DNA of 64,000 bases from Cristatella mucedo (GCA_009760855.2 WPIO01000153.1:515001-579000); one strand, 5' to 3'. Counted from the stretch's first letter, positions 36,135 through 48,294 are shown. A program made the numbers and translations. Notes: a model not told the origin generated them from the sequence alone.

Positions 36135-37045
36135 TCGGCTGAGGAGCCAGACACAGCGCTTTAGCCAGCCAGCCAGCTTGCCTGGTGGCTTGAGCCTTCG
36201 CCTTGCCGGCAGCGGGGCAGCTTGCACCCTCGTGTGCCACCTAGCGGCGACGGCAGGAGCTGCTGAGAGTCTCGCATGCGGTGGCAAAGGGCTCGCCGGG
36301 CGGACGGTGCACTTCTGCCCCGTTTTTTGTATGCTCGCTCGCCCAGTTGGCTGCTGCCATCCCGGCGATGGCGAGCGAGAAGTGGGCGCGTCCTGGGGAT
36401 TGTAGAGATCCTTCATTGGAGCCTAACTCGGGGTAGCTCCGCGGCCAGCTTCCGGCGAGAGCCACTGGAAGCCTAAGCAGACGCTGCTAGCTACTTCCGC
36501 TTTAGTAGAGCCCAGCGTATATGACGAGGACCTCGAGTCTTTCTTTCGCGAGTCTTTTCGCGGAGTGTGGGAATCGACCAGAATAGACACTGGACCAGAC
36601 GTGCATGGGCGTTGTGTACTTGCGAGAATAGCTAAGAACGAGTTTCCTACTTGTGCTCTTAGGCTCTTCATTCTCTGGTTCAAGCCTGCCACCTGTCGAC
36701 CGCGGGGCAAGAGTGAGTGCGAATTGCGCTTAAAAGGCTTCCGGCAAGTCAGCCTGCTCATTAAACATTTCGCACGTCTAAGCGTAACTCGGCGACCAGC
36801 CGTCGCCCAAGTGACGGGAAATGCCATCTTCTTAGCCGCCGAGAAAAATTGGCGATTCGAAGCTAGCAGTGCATGCCGGTCATTACCGAGCACGGCGGCC
36901 TAGGAACGGTGACTTATCGGCGGAAGCCCTTGCGGCTCTTTTCGGCCTGATTTCCTCGCCTCAACTCATCACACGCCTAAGCACGGGTCCCTCCCTACAT
37001 TAGCAGGAAGCTGGACCTTCCCAGCATGCACTTCCTGCCTTTATC
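36135..37045. other. GC-rich unannotated sequence
   Basis: Long overlapping frames occur on both strands (for example minus 36893-36423, 156 codons), as expected in GC-rich DNA. A short block at about 36655-36705 (TTCATTCTCTGGTTCAAGCC) weakly resembles the family A segment encoding SLHSLAPAY. No gene is assigned. Confidence 0.35.
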
Positions 37046-37118
37046 GCGACTGGCATCGTACCACCCCAGCACTCTTCTTGGGGTGCTGTACCCCAAAACG
37101 AGTGGTTGGGGTAGTACG
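37046..37118. repeat. Hairpin
   Basis: CATCGTACCACCCCA pairs with TGGGGTAGTACGATG (14 of 15 positions). An inner CCCCAGCAC/GGGGTGCTG element lies inside the loop. Confidence 0.6.
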
Positions 37119-37145
37119 ATGTAGTTGTGCTATATATACTTACAT

Positions 37146-37152
37146 ATGAATA

Positions 37153-37192
<40 letters not shown>
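37146..37192. repeat. TA microsatellite
   Basis: AT alternation with two C interruptions. A second, longer TA-rich tract lies at 37508-37690. Confidence 0.95.
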
Positions 37193-37507
37193 CTGATAAG
37201 TACGAGGATATAGCCCAGTCTTTCCTGATGGCTGGTTACCGGTCGGCAGGGGTGAGGCTTGCTTGGTCTGTGCTCTAGGTGGCTGGTGGCCGGATGATGA
37301 AGCCTGCCTGGCGGACCTCGACATTTCGCACAAGTATAGGAAGGCATTGTGGCGGCAGTGCGTCACGGACACCATTCCGGGTCGGAAGCCGTGTGGGCCC
37401 TATTCCTAAACCGGGTGGCGCGCGAGGGCAGCACTCTGCGGACGAGGAATGGCAGGGCTCCCGTGCCTGAGGTACAATAATTTTTTTAAATATAAGCTAT
37501 AGTAAGT

Positions 37508-37617
37508 ATATAAATATATATATATATTGTTCACGTATAGTGTATATAAATACTCGTCCGTAGCGGCAAGTATATAAACATATCCACACATACACACAAA
37601 TATATATGTAAATATAC

Positions 37618-37658
<41 letters not shown>

Positions 37659-37690
37659 TATATATATATATATAGTTATATATATGCACC
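37508..37690. repeat. TA-rich tract
   Basis: Several TA runs, the longest at 37620-37655, separated by unique AT-rich sequence with CACATACACAC. Confidence 0.85.
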
Positions 37691-39251
37691 TCTGGATGAA
37701 AAGCCCCCACCCACGATACGCTAGGCAACCGCTTGTCCTTCAATTGTGATAGAGGGTTTCGGCATTCCATCGACACTGGCTCATGGCTTTGACTCTCACC
37801 TGTCTGACTGGCCGGTCATGCCTGTCGTTCAGGCAAACGTTCTTCTCTTGTCACACAATGGCTTGGAGAGCTCCGCCGGCTCCGCCCTCAGTTGGACTCA
37901 GCATCACAACTCCTTCGCCCGGTCCCTGCAGAGACTCGTCTGTCCAAACGGGCTTGCATTTCACTTATAGCCAACTGCTCTCGAGCCACTCTCGATTGGT
38001 ATCACTTACTACGCATCAACCTTCGGAGGTGCCGTGATATCTGTGCATGCCTTTGGTTATCGGTCGTCCTGAGCCTCGTGCCGCGCCGAAACCGCGAGAG
38101 ACTCGTCGACGATTAATCGATTGGATCCCTCGGGGCCCACGGCCGGCGGCTATCTTTTCTCGCTTCACTTGCAACATGGGCAAAAATGGGCAAAAATTAC
38201 TCGCTGAACACGTCGCTCACTGCGTCCAGGCCTTCAGGCGTTCGATTTTTGCTGAGAGACCCAGATGTCGCCGTGCGCTTTATCCCAGTTTGGGACCGTT
38301 ACGTGAGTTTCTATGGACACACTCTGTCTAGGCCGAGCCTGAAGTGTGGTGCTATAGTGATGGACAGGGCTCCAAGAGTCTGGGCTCGAGCCGCCTCGAG
38401 CTGAGAATCGCAGGGCGACACTCACTCAGTGCATGCTGGTTGACTGGCATTTCAATTTGGCCCCTTGAAACTAAGGAGCGGCGATCCAGTATTAGTCCTA
38501 GGGGCTGACTTTAGCGAAGGCAAATGGGGCAAGCCCTAGTGATTATAACTAACGTGCACAACAAATTAAATGCCCAAGTTCGTAGGAGAGCGTGGCACCG
38601 ATTGTCGAGGCAAACCAGCCTCTCATTAAATAAAGTCAGACTATTATAAATATTATAATCACATTTCGTAATGTTGATGTTACCAATTTTCTTGAGATAG
38701 TCTGGTTAGAACAAACACAATTACTCCCTACATTCCACATAAGAGAGCATGCAATGTCGTGCGGCATGATTAATCTTATAGTATTCAAAAGTAGGTCATG
38801 TGAAATACTCACTCGAATTGGTCTCTCAAGTGTAAAGAGAGGAGAGCAAGCGATGTTCTAATGAGTTCAGCAGTAGCCAAAACAACATCTATAACTAGAG
38901 AGCTATTTTATAGAATTTAAAAACTGGAAAAATGTTGTTACCGTTGCAAACTCATTAAAGAACGTCATACTTTCTATGCCGACAGCAGACCGTAAAATTT
39001 TAGTCATTAATGCTTTAAATAAGGAATTGCTTTGTCTAGGGACAACTGAACATCTGATGTAAAATAGATAGGCAAAAAAGATATTTCTGCATACGGTTGT
39101 ACTACCTCAACAGCAATAGCGCAGAACTCAATAATTCCATCCATTGAAGTACCTCCTACGGTCTCTGGCTCCTTTTTCAGTGCCTCCAAGTGTTGTGCGA
39201 GCCCACTGTTTCTATTATTTTTATTAGTGCAGCAGCATCGGCCACATTTGT
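37691..39251. other. Unannotated sequence
   Basis: The GC-rich part ends near 38600 and AT-rich sequence follows. A minus-strand frame at 39189-39007 (PETVGGTSMDGIIEFCAIAV, then GAG|GTAGTA) could be a small exon, but I recognise no domain in it. Confidence 0.35.
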
Positions 39252-39805
39252 AATGTAATGTATCTCCGTCTGTAGCTCCACAAAGTCATAAAGACCATGT
39301 GGGTGTTACGCAGGAGAGTTTTGTATAGCACACTCACAGCCTAAGCGGCTTTCGGTACGCATTCGGTAGCCAACAGACTTCGTCTCACGCAACAAAGAGA
39401 AAGTGGGAACCATAGCAGAGTCAGGAGAGCAGTTGAGGTAGTGAGTAGCATACAAGTATCAGCTAAGGACCGCTGAAAAAGAAGTGCGATAGTCGGCAGT
39501 AGGAGAGTAGTTATCGTTGCGTAAGAATTTTGGAAGCGAGTTCCACAGTCTAGGACCTGCAGAGCTAAAGCTTCTGTCACCAACTGTCTTTAAATGGAGG
39601 AATGGGACAGCTAATTTATTGTCCACACAGGACCTGAGGGCTCGAACAGGCTGAAACTGATGCAGCAGTTCAGCTAGGTATGAAGGAGCCAAGCCGTGGC
39701 GGGCCTTGTGGGTCAGTGTAAGAACTTTGCTCTGTATCCTTTGCTCAACCGGCAACCATCCTAGCTCCTTCAGCAAAAGAGACACGTGCTCAAACCGTAT
39801 TGTAT
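39252..39805 (-). mobile_element. LINE family B 3' fragment, well preserved
   Basis: Minus-strand copy from the (ATTAC)n tail at 39252 through the 3' UTR and an open 124-codon frame at 39833-39459. That frame shows FEHVSLLLKELGWLPVEQR, ARHGLAPSYLAELLHQFQP, AVPFLHLKTVGDRSFSSAG and LWNSLPKFLRNDNYSPTAD. It ends abruptly at about 39800. It is the best local reference for the family B C-terminus. Confidence 0.88.
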
Positions 39806-41197
39806 GCCCTGCCTGAAGCAGGTGGTTGGGCAATTGACTCGATTAAGCGTCTGGCCTTTGATGTAAGGATGTGGCCCACCGCAGATGCACTCCCCTATCT
39901 TCGGTGTGTCAGCCAGCTCGTATATGTACCAGTTAAAGGAATACAGATTGAGTCTCGTTTATCATTCACGTCCTTGCTTTGTCTCCACGAGACTACAATA
40001 GAGCAACCGCCACAGGAGACACTGTCACACAACACAAGATCAAAAGCTAGCATAAAAAAATCTTCGATTCATTCCTCATTATGTGGCCGCTAGCTAGTGT
40101 GAAAATATACTAGCCATTCATAAAAAAATTGGCTAACAGTTCAAACTGTAGGATATAAATCAAATAGTAGCTGTTATTGAAGGTTAGCTCAATACCACTT
40201 GGTTAGTTCAACATCAATTTGTGACAGTTCGGACACTTCATCGTGCACATTTCAGAGACGCTGCCAATCTGTGGCGATCAGTTGAATCGAGATATTAACG
40301 ATGGTTTATCTTGCAAAGCGATGGGCATTACTTTGAGGCGATTGCGCGAGGGGCTGTGGCTAGCGAGGCTCGGTTAAGAACCTGAGCTCCCTACATAAAA
40401 AACTTCAATGCGGGATGCAGCTATTCGCTGGCGTATTATGCTTGGTAAAGATTACTCATCGGGTTCTACACAGCAGAATCCACAAGAAAGTTCAAAGGCA
40501 AGTAATCTCTTGCCGTAGAAAAGCAAAAGATATTCACCGAGAATATTCGCTCAAACTCGCCATTTGTCAGTATGTGTACTAGCAATGGTATTTACGTATA
40601 CAGGCTGCCAATGCACATGACTTTATAACTTGTTTTCCAAGCAACCCGAGCCCGGTCGTGTATCGACACTGAACATGTAGGAATCGCGTGTGTGTGCAAT
40701 GCTGCCGTCAGGTTATTATCGAAAAAGTGAAACGCTGCGTGCATGTGGTTGACACCGATGCGGTTCGTTCACTGTTTCGTTGCTGCACCTTGCGTACTTC
40801 GGTGTATGCAACAATCGCTTCGAGCGAACCGCGCAACTCCGAGAGCCAGCGTCTTGGAATTGGCATTGAATTTGGAAAAAATTGCTGCGTTTGTAAACGA
40901 GATGCTCCCACTTAATATCAATTTGTATTAGCTACCCAGAAAGCCACACGACCAACTCTGCCATTTACATCGACGCTTTAGGCTTGCATGGCTCATGCCA
41001 GCTAGGTAACCTACCTTCAGAGAACGGTCATCAGGGTCACACTGCCCCAATACCAAGCAATATAAGCTATTTTTGGCCATTTCAAAATTCTTATATGTCA
41101 TAGCAGTCGATCGTAGCCAAGGCCGAAATGGCTTCCTGACAAAATGTAGTGTGATGATAGTAGAACGATCCAAAAAAGCTTGTATCCATTGAGAATA
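39806..41197. other. Unannotated sequence
   Basis: No recognised gene. Short frames at 39800-40093 and 40688-40931 lack motifs. Confidence 0.35.
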
Positions 41198-41280
41198 ATA
41201 ATAACACATTTGTATAGCGCCATTAGAGAGCCGAATCGCTTTCTAGGCACTTTAAAAATGCTGCAGAGAAAGCATTATCA
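41198..41280 (-). mobile_element. LINE family A 3' end
   Basis: AATAATAATAACACATTTGTATAGCGCC, then GAGAGCCGAATCGCTTTCTA and GGCACTTTAAAAATGCTGCAG. Confidence 0.75.
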
Positions 41281-41350
41281 AATATTTGGAGGTAAAATCG
41301 ACAAGCAGCAGGCGCAGTATATCCTTCGTCGAGTCCACCATCAATCGTGT

Positions 41351-41624
41351 CCTTAACCACTTCCGGGTAACTCCTTAGCTAGTGATTCATCCATCATCCA
41401 TCATTGATCAGTCATTCATCCATCAGTGATTCCTCCATCATCCATCCATCCATCCAATCCATCCATCATCCATCATGTCATTAACCATCCTTCATCCATC
41501 CATCCATCCATCCATCATCCATCATGTCCTTAACCATCCGTTATCCATCATCCATCCATCCAATCCATCCATCATCCATCATGTCCTTAACCACTTCCAG
41601 GTAACTCCTTAGCTAGTGATTCTT
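41351..41624. repeat. CATC minisatellite between 40-bp direct repeats
   Basis: A block of CATC/CATCCATC repeats carrying an interspersed CATCATGTCCTTAACCATCC unit. The flank CCTTAACCACTTCC(G/A)GGTAACTCC with TTAGCTAGTGATTC occurs at both ends, at 41351 and 41585, so the array expanded inside a duplicated segment. Confidence 0.9.
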
Positions 41625-41999
41625 TGTGCTGATCTAGCTCATCGCCTCTCTTGCTTCTTTGTCAGCGAGATAGACATAATATGAGAGACTATTCATAAGT
41701 TTTCCGCGTCCTTTTTGGACTCCTCTCCCTTAAAAACAACGAAGAAGGACCCCGCTCCCTCCATTCCGTCAAGCAACTCAATATCTGCATTTGAGGCGGC
41801 TACGACTCCATAAATTACATGAAATTACACTCCCAGTCAAAGACCACTACTAGCCCCATACACCCAAGTTCCCGTTTTCCTAATTGTGCAATGCTTCGAT
41901 CTGCTGCTACCATTCATAACTCGCATGATACATGTCTCCTCAGACTCAGTTCCTGTCCCCGAGTTTTTCTAAAAGGCTACGGTTAGGCTACTAATAAGG

Positions 42000-43560
42000 T
42001 AACCAAAAAAAGACCCAAAGAACTCCAAGGAATTTCGCCCAGTTTTGCCTTTACTTTTCCTATCAAAGACACCGGAGCAAGCTGTGACGTGAAAGCGATA
42101 TCCTATGCGAAAATTGTGAACACAGTAAACAAGTTCTAGTCAGGATTTAGAACACTGATCACTCGGCAGAGTCAGTATTTCTTGGGTGTATAACGACCTA
42201 ATCAGGAATGCAGGCTTTGGAAAAGTCTCTTTCTTGCCTGTCCTGTTCGATCTTTCGGTTCGGTTCGTTTGAGACTCAAATCACCGTTTCCTTCTCCAGT
42301 GCCTCGTATCTCGAATGGGCATCGTTCTCATTCCGGCGCAAAGCTTTAGGTCTAACTTCGGAGTGAGACACACGCGTATTCATGTTAACTGCCTAAGATA
42401 ACCCGAAGAATATCTAGAGAAAAATATACTTAAGAGCTCTGATCTTGATCTGCCTCTTTTCGCAATGTATACCCTCCCTCTAAGCGATGCGATCACCAAG
42501 CTAATTCTAGGCCTTTAATGCTATACATACAACATACAACACGCAGTTGCACCTTATCTTTGGTCTCTTCCAGCCCTCCAGCATGTCAAGTCTTCTCAAC
42601 TCCCTTTCTGTATGCATTGCTGAGATCCGCATTTGGATGGCAGCAGACTTTCTCAAATTGAATGCCAACAAACCAATCTAGAAACGAAAGGAAAAGCAAC
42701 TGTGACTCTGACGTTGGAAAGCTCAATTTCAATTTTTCCGTCTTCGTGCATCTGGTGGCATATGCAGACTGTTGCGGTGCGGTGCAGTGTTGCAAAATGA
42801 TCTTTCATATGACGACTGCTCCACTGCCAGTTTTGTCTACTTTCAGATATGTATCATTGCTAAAATTGTGGCCAACTATGACATGGATAATACATTAAAA
42901 TCTCTCCGCGCATTAGTGACAATACGTATTAACCTTTCTCTAGCTAAATGCTCGCCAGTCTGCCGGCCTATGCAGTCAGTTGCCTCTAGTGCACAACTAG
43001 GCAGCTAGGCTTGTCTGTCGTGAGCGTTGCAGTCTTCAAATCCTCCAACGTACCACTAAACTATCAAACAGCCTATTCACTTCAAGTCTCTGTCACTCGT
43101 TTTTAGACTCTTTCATTTTCTGGCTCAACGACTACCTAATTGGAGTAGATACCGTACTATATCGAATCGCTTAGCTATACCTTACACGTGCCGAATATGA
43201 TTTGCAGACATTTAGTTCATATGATTTTTGCGAAACAACTCGGAATTGACTCCCACCTGGTGTCACCACACCCCTGTCTTGCAGCACTTAAAGGGAAGAT
43301 AAAAAGCTCTCGTTTGTTACTTTGCTTGGTGGTTCATTGGGATTGTTATTTTGTGATGATAGGTCTGAACAACGTGCATCTTATCACTAGCCATATTTAC
43401 ATGTTGAAGCTGAGCATGTAACCTCTAACCGGGCTGTGAGTGTTGACAGCTTGCTTATTGCCTCTATCTATTCGATCGTGCTCACTTTACAGCAATATGT
43501 AAACTGCCTAAAAAAAATAAAATTCCCTCTGAGTGCACCATACACATGATTATTATCAGT
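42000..43560 (+). mobile_element. LINE family A, long but very decayed copy
   Basis: Plus-strand blocks in LINE order: STRQSQYFLGV-type remains near 42160; GFGKVSFLPVLFDLSVRF-like near 42210; EIRIWMAADFLKLNANKPI near 42625; the DNTLKSLRALVTIRINLSL block near 42890; FKSLSLVFRLFHFLAQ-like near 43090; and a terminal ACATGATTATTATCAG. No long open frame survives. Confidence 0.75.
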
Positions 43561-44008
43561 AGGATTTAAGCTAATCAATTACCACTTTCTAGTTTCAGAA
43601 AGTCAGCCGTTCTGTTGACTAAAATGGTGATATGGTAGTAATTTGATATTGTACTACCACCTTTTACGGAGTAATTCTGACTCCCACTACTCACTGGCCC
43701 TTCCGATTGGGAAAATTATGGGTGATTTTATACTTCCTTATTATTGCAAAGTAAATGTATTGAGAGTTCATTTAAACTAAATCTCGTCACAACTGCTTAG
43801 CCATTCTCATAAAATAATTAAATTGTAATAGTTAGTCGAGCCAAAAATATCACGAGGAGCGTACAGAGATTTCTTGCGATTGGTAATCTATGGTTATCAG
43901 CAAACACTCCTTGCGTTATCGTAGAAGCTGTTGAGTTAACCAGGAATGCTTTAGTGACTCCACGAGCTGCACTACAACGTGAAATATGCTTGCCTCTGTG
44001 ATACTCAC

Positions 44009-44060
44009 CAGATGAGGTCAACATTAAAATTACTTGCGTCAATATGCACAAAAGGTACAT
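44009..44060 (-). CDS. Candidate first coding exon with signal peptide
   Basis: On the minus strand ATG at 44060-44058 starts MYLLCILTQVILMLTSS, a good signal-peptide core (hydrophobic stretch, then small residues). It ends ATCTG|GTGAGTATC, a near-perfect donor, in phase 1. A secreted or membrane protein is implied. It is on the same strand as, and upstream of, the LRP-like propeller, so it could be that gene's first exon. About 16 kb with no identified exon separates them, so the link is only a possibility. Confidence 0.4.
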
Positions 44061-45934
44061 CTGACCAGCCGCAATTAACTCTGTGCAGAGACTTTGCTTC
44101 CTTTGCTTTAGCGTCAATGAACTCGCTGTGAAACGTCGAAAAGCGGGCTTTGCGTAGAGACGTCGCGTCAGCAACGGATGTCGGCTAGTTGGTTAGTCCG
44201 AGTTATTAAGAGGCTCTGCCAGCGCGAGAACCTGAAAGCCACTCTGGCATGAGAATATTCCAGAATAAGGTGGCAATTAAGTCAGGTCAGGAGCTTGGCA
44301 AATGCTCACGTGCCGCAAATTGATTACATCGACTAGACATTTTATTTATTTTTCGTAAATTTCATATTTCACGACAGGCATACATGCCATTTAATTCATA
44401 TATTACCCCAGTACCCGGTGCTTTATTTCAGAGACATTGACGACGACTAGAATCCTACAAGAGCTTCCTCAAGTCGTAGTAAAATAGATATATTATTTAT
44501 GAAATACTCCAAGAGAAATCACTAGTTCGGTAAAATTGCTTAATTAAATTAAAAAAATACCCCTAATTTAATTGAAAAGTTAACTTGCTTTCGATCTAAT
44601 AACCCAACTTGTTGCTCGGTAACAGCGGCTGAATAATCAGCTAGCTCACCGTGGTTAAATTGGCCTGAGAAAAATTGCGGGTGTATAATTTTCTGTTCAT
44701 AGCTAGGCCTTCACAGCATAGATTGATTTCCAGCACCCTAATATTGTTCACAATGCATCAAGGTCCTTCAATGAAACATGGCATCAAGGATCTTACTCGA
44801 AATTTGATATATTCGGGGGGGGGAAGCCAGTTTCATATAGCTGTTCAAAAGAGCAATGATAACTTGCATGGATTTGAAAAATTTAAGATAAATTTAGCTT
44901 TTTTATATGAAACAAGCCCGTTAAGTGAATTAAAGAAAAATGATGGTGACTATAAATAAATTATTTTTTTTCTTTTTTTAACGCATCAGTGCTGAGAAGA
45001 CTAATATAATTCTCATACATCAGCGCTCCTTTAGTAAAGCCATAGATTTCAATCGGACAAAGCTCTCAGTTCACTAAGCAGACCTGGAACCTGGTCAGGC
45101 AACAAAATGAGCCCGCAAAATAAGGAATACAACGGATTACATGTAAGGCTCCCTTGAATAAACCAGTATCTATTCAGGCGCATCACAACTCGTTGTAACT
45201 GAACAAATGGTAGAGAAAGAAAGAGAAAGGACGTAATAAAGTACCCGGATTCATGTAATTGATAAGTAAGTATTTCTGGGGATCGTATCAGCACGTGCAG
45301 ACGTCATTGACAAAGCAAAATAGTGGCTTAAGTACTTTCTCAGTGTGTTATTACTGATTATGCTAATAATAATAAAGATAATGATAATGATGCTAATAAT
45401 GCCTGCAGTGTATAATTAGCCTTTCAAACATGGGCTACTCCAAGGATTATTGCAAGGCCCCCATTTGCTTTTTTGCACATTCAAACTACTCCTTACTCCA
45501 TGCTTACCTCAACTGAGGCCAGAAGAGAAAGGATATATTAAAATATGCAAATACAGCCTGTGGCTTTTAAATTTAAATCTAGCCCGACCGAGTGCAGTCC
45601 TATATTATATTAGTTCATCATATAATTCCTAAGCTGAGTCGGCTTTAGTTTCAAATTGCCCAAGGTGAGACAAAATGGTGGCTGACATTTCGATACAATT
45701 GAGACTTCTTGTCCTAGGCTTTGCCTATTGCTAGATCTGGCTTCTATACAGCATTTCTCATTATTGTCTATTTGCCCAGGCCACAATATAATAAGCTATA
45801 ATCGAGAATTGGCCGTTTTAACAAAGGTATATGTAATTCTGTAAATATCTTATGACCAGAATAATTTTCTACAAAAGATTAAATTAGCAGCACATCGAAA
45901 GTTCTCTTTTTTCACTGGCAGCAGTATGGTGCTC
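44061..45934. other. Unannotated sequence
   Basis: No recognised gene. A 94-codon plus-strand frame at 44675-44959 has no motif, and a degenerate (ATA)n tract lies at 45360-45402. The signal-peptide exon's promoter, if real, would lie at the left end. Confidence 0.35.
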
Positions 45935-46095
45935 TAGCTAAGGGAATGGCTGCTGAGCTGATTGGTCCAGCGAATAAGGCGCTTGCCCCGGCTAAGGTTG
46001 GCTGAGGTCATGGATTCGAGCCCCGAGGCATATGTGAAGCGCCTGAATAGAGACTAAGTTCTTTTGGGTTGCTATATAAATAAATTGTATTTTCT
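45935..46095 (+). mobile_element. tRNA-derived SINE, family I
   Basis: Same family as 7896-8042. The head GCTGATTGGTCCAGCGAATAAGGCGC gives the A-box region and GGATTCGAGCCCCGAGG a good B-box. The body GCGCCTGAATAGAGACTAAG with TTCTTTTGGGTTGC carries the LINE-A-like stem, followed by a TATAAATAAATTG tail. Confidence 0.75.
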
Positions 46096-46104
46096 TATAT
46101 TTTG

Positions 46105-46761
46105 CTATTAGGGCAATTGGCCTGTGGTGCTTCTGGCCGTAAGCCTCACCGACCGTCGCTGCTGCTGTGGCTGTGGCTCCTGTGGAGCTTCGGCAGAGTT
46201 GATCTAGGCGACGTTATGGAGTTTAGTCCTGGCTGTGGCTAGGGAACGCCTGTCCCGGAGGCTTCGGTGGCCAGGAAGTTAATCTTAGCTTTAGCAATAG
46301 TGGCGACCTGATCGGCACTATTTGCCTTCTCTTTATCTCTCTCGGCCTGGTCTGAAGTGTAGGTTGCATCTGCTATTTTGGCCACATGGCTGGCAGTTTC
46401 ACTTGCTGTCTCTGCATCAGCACGTGCCCATTCGGCAGCAGCAGCAGCCAGCCGGTAGGCTCGCCAGGCGCTTGCGGCACTGAGACAGTATGCAAAACCG
46501 GCTGCAGTAACAAGCGAAATCGCTTTGTCCAAGCTCTGGGTGTCAGCATCACTGGCTCTCGCCAGCAATGGAGAGGTGGTGTAAGGGACAGACTCGGCTT
46601 TGGCGGAGCTTTCCTTCACCACTAATTTGGCAGAGGCGGCAGCTGCGGTCAGCTCTTCCACTTCTGTAGCAGAAGCAGCTAGCTTATCAACACGGGTGAT
46701 GGTGCCATCCAACTCAGCAAAGGCTATGGAGGCCAGCAGGTCGAAACCGAATAGGAATTCA
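46105..46761 (-). pseudogene. Alanine-rich coding unit, copy A (internally deleted)
   Basis: I do not recognise the family. On the minus strand an uninterrupted frame (about 46757 to 46239) encodes a very Ala/Glu/Lys-rich, probably all-helical polypeptide: EFLFGFDLLASIAFAELDGT, EVEELTAAAASAKLVVKESS, AWRAYRLAAAAAEWARADAE and KANSADQVATIAKAKINFLA. Compared with copy C it lacks the middle (about 110 residues) and has no ATG (TTT replaces it). The sequence begins exactly where a LINE A fragment ends. It resembles LEA-like or coiled-coil low-complexity proteins only in composition. Confidence 0.6.
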
Positions 46762-46870
46762 ACCTAAAAGTGAGTAACAGAACCTTGAAGTCAATGCATT
46801 ACTTGACAAAAAAATAGTGCAGGTCTACAAGCACACCTTGAGAGGGTGTAAGTCGGATCCTGTTCACTTT
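46762..46870 (-). mobile_element. LINE family A coding fragment fused to copy A
   Basis: Minus-strand reading gives GACCTGCACTATTTTTTTGT, CAAGTAATGCATTGACTTCA and CTGTTACTCACTTTTAGGT. This is the family A segment for LHWLPVKQRIDFKVLSLTF. It ends at the junction to TGAATTCCTATTCGG. The same junction occurs at 48423/48424. Confidence 0.8.
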
Positions 46871-47089
46871 GAATCAGTAGCAAGCAAGCTCATCAGCAGT
46901 GCAAACTGGCATCGCCTGTTGGCAGAGTAGATAGCATGCAGCAAAGACACGTTGTTCAATGGCAGCTCGACGGAAAGCACCAATGAGGTTGAACCGATCT
47001 AATGACTCAACAGATGTGCAGATGCGACTTTATAACTGGAAATTATACTCTTTAAAGGATTACAACAGCATTCAAATCACAGATCGATA

Positions 47090-47829
47090 GTACGTAGGCC
47101 AAGGCCAGATCGGTGGCCACGGCACGAGTTCTTGCCCAACTATCGAATGAACACCTCGACCCCATGGCCGCCACCAGAGCCAGGTGGCAAGAACGTGGGA
47201 TCGCCGGCAGTGATGACGCCCTCGTCGAAATTGCCGGCGACTTAGTAAAAAGTCTTCAGTTAGGAGAACAACATGGCACAACATGAATTCAGCAGACGCT
47301 AATTGGCAGGCTTCAGAAGCCAGGACGAAGGTGGATGTAAAGCTGGCCGAATCAGAAGGAACAAAGGGAAAGGAACTTTTTAAGAAAGCCAGGGTCGCAG
47401 CCAACTCACTTGTGGATGCTGCCGGAGCTGGAGCTGCAGTTAAGTCGCTGGCCACTGCAGCAAAGCCTGCTGCCGACTCAGTTGGCACAGATGCTAAGGG
47501 CAAATCGGTGGCCGAAGCTCAGACCCAGGCCGACTGAGAACAACATATAGCAAATAGTGCCAATCAGCTTGCCACTATTGCAAAGTCAAAGATCAAAATA
47601 TTGGCCACCGAAGCCTCCAAGACATGCAAATCCCTGGCCACAGCCAGGACTAAACTCCAGGCCACTGCCAAGGTCAACTCGTAGCAAGCTCGACAGGAGC
47701 CACACCCCAGCAGCAGCAATCGTTGGTGAGGCATTCAGACAACAGCACCAATGGCCAACTGCCCTAATAGCATGCAGCCATTCCAAGTGCGACAACACCA
47801 TACGGCTACCAGCGAGAGAAATAATACTC
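47090..47829 (+). pseudogene. Alanine-rich coding unit, copy B (5'-truncated, frameshifted)
   Basis: Plus-strand copy beginning at the middle of the unit (GIAGSDDALVEIAGDLVKSL near 47195). A frameshift near 47275 is followed by an open frame at 47283-47537: ADANWQASEARTKVDVKLAE, ARVAANSLVDAAGAGAAVKS and AADSVGTDAKGKSVAEAQTQ. Then comes a stop and the LATIAKSKIKILATEASKTC block that copy A also has. Codons remain protein-like despite breaks, so it descends from a coding sequence. Function unknown. Confidence 0.6.
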
Positions 47830-48090
47830 GGAAAACAACATGAACAACCTCGATAGGGGTGGCATGCAATGAGTCAGCATGCAAGTTTGCTTTTGCCAGC
47901 CATATCGAAGGTCTGAGGGCGACCAGAGCCTATCGGCTGGGCAGTGCTGCTGCCGAAAGTGCCCAATTCAAGTTCCGCTAAAGCCGACTGCCAATCGAAG
48001 GAAGCAGCAATGAAGGAGGTCAACAAGCTGGCCGAAACAGAGTGAACCAATGCCAATCTACTTTTTAACCAGCTAAGGCCCCAGCCGAGT
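47830..48090 (+). pseudogene. LINE A tail plus diverged alanine-rich piece
   Basis: Starts with reversed LINE A 3' UTR (AAACAACATGAACAACCTCG, GCAATGAGTCAGCATGCAAG). It then passes into FAFASHIEGLRATRAYRLGS, AAAESAQFKFR, a stop, and MKEVNKLAETE, a shortened and diverged version of the alanine-rich unit. It is over 90% identical to 49745-50000. Confidence 0.6.
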
Positions 48091-48294
48091 CGCTAGACCA
48101 TTCTTGAGATTTGTGGGACACGGCAGAAATATAGAAATGCTTGAAAGTCATCAAGTAAATTTCTTCTAAAGGCATATCCCGCAAGAGGCCTATACCAAAA
48201 TGTACACGACAACCAAAATACACCACAACCGAATGAACAGATATGCATCATACATTACGTCATAATGCACGATGTCTTATTAGTGTATCTAATG

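Noticed and set aside
35803..36416. Proline- or glycine-rich proteins across the poly-G tract
   Set aside because: They are translations of a G homopolymer and of GC-rich flanks in all frames. There is no protein-like composition outside the tract.
41380..41590. CRISPR-like array
   Set aside because: The repeats are CATC minisatellite units without unique spacers of constant length, and the genome is eukaryotic.
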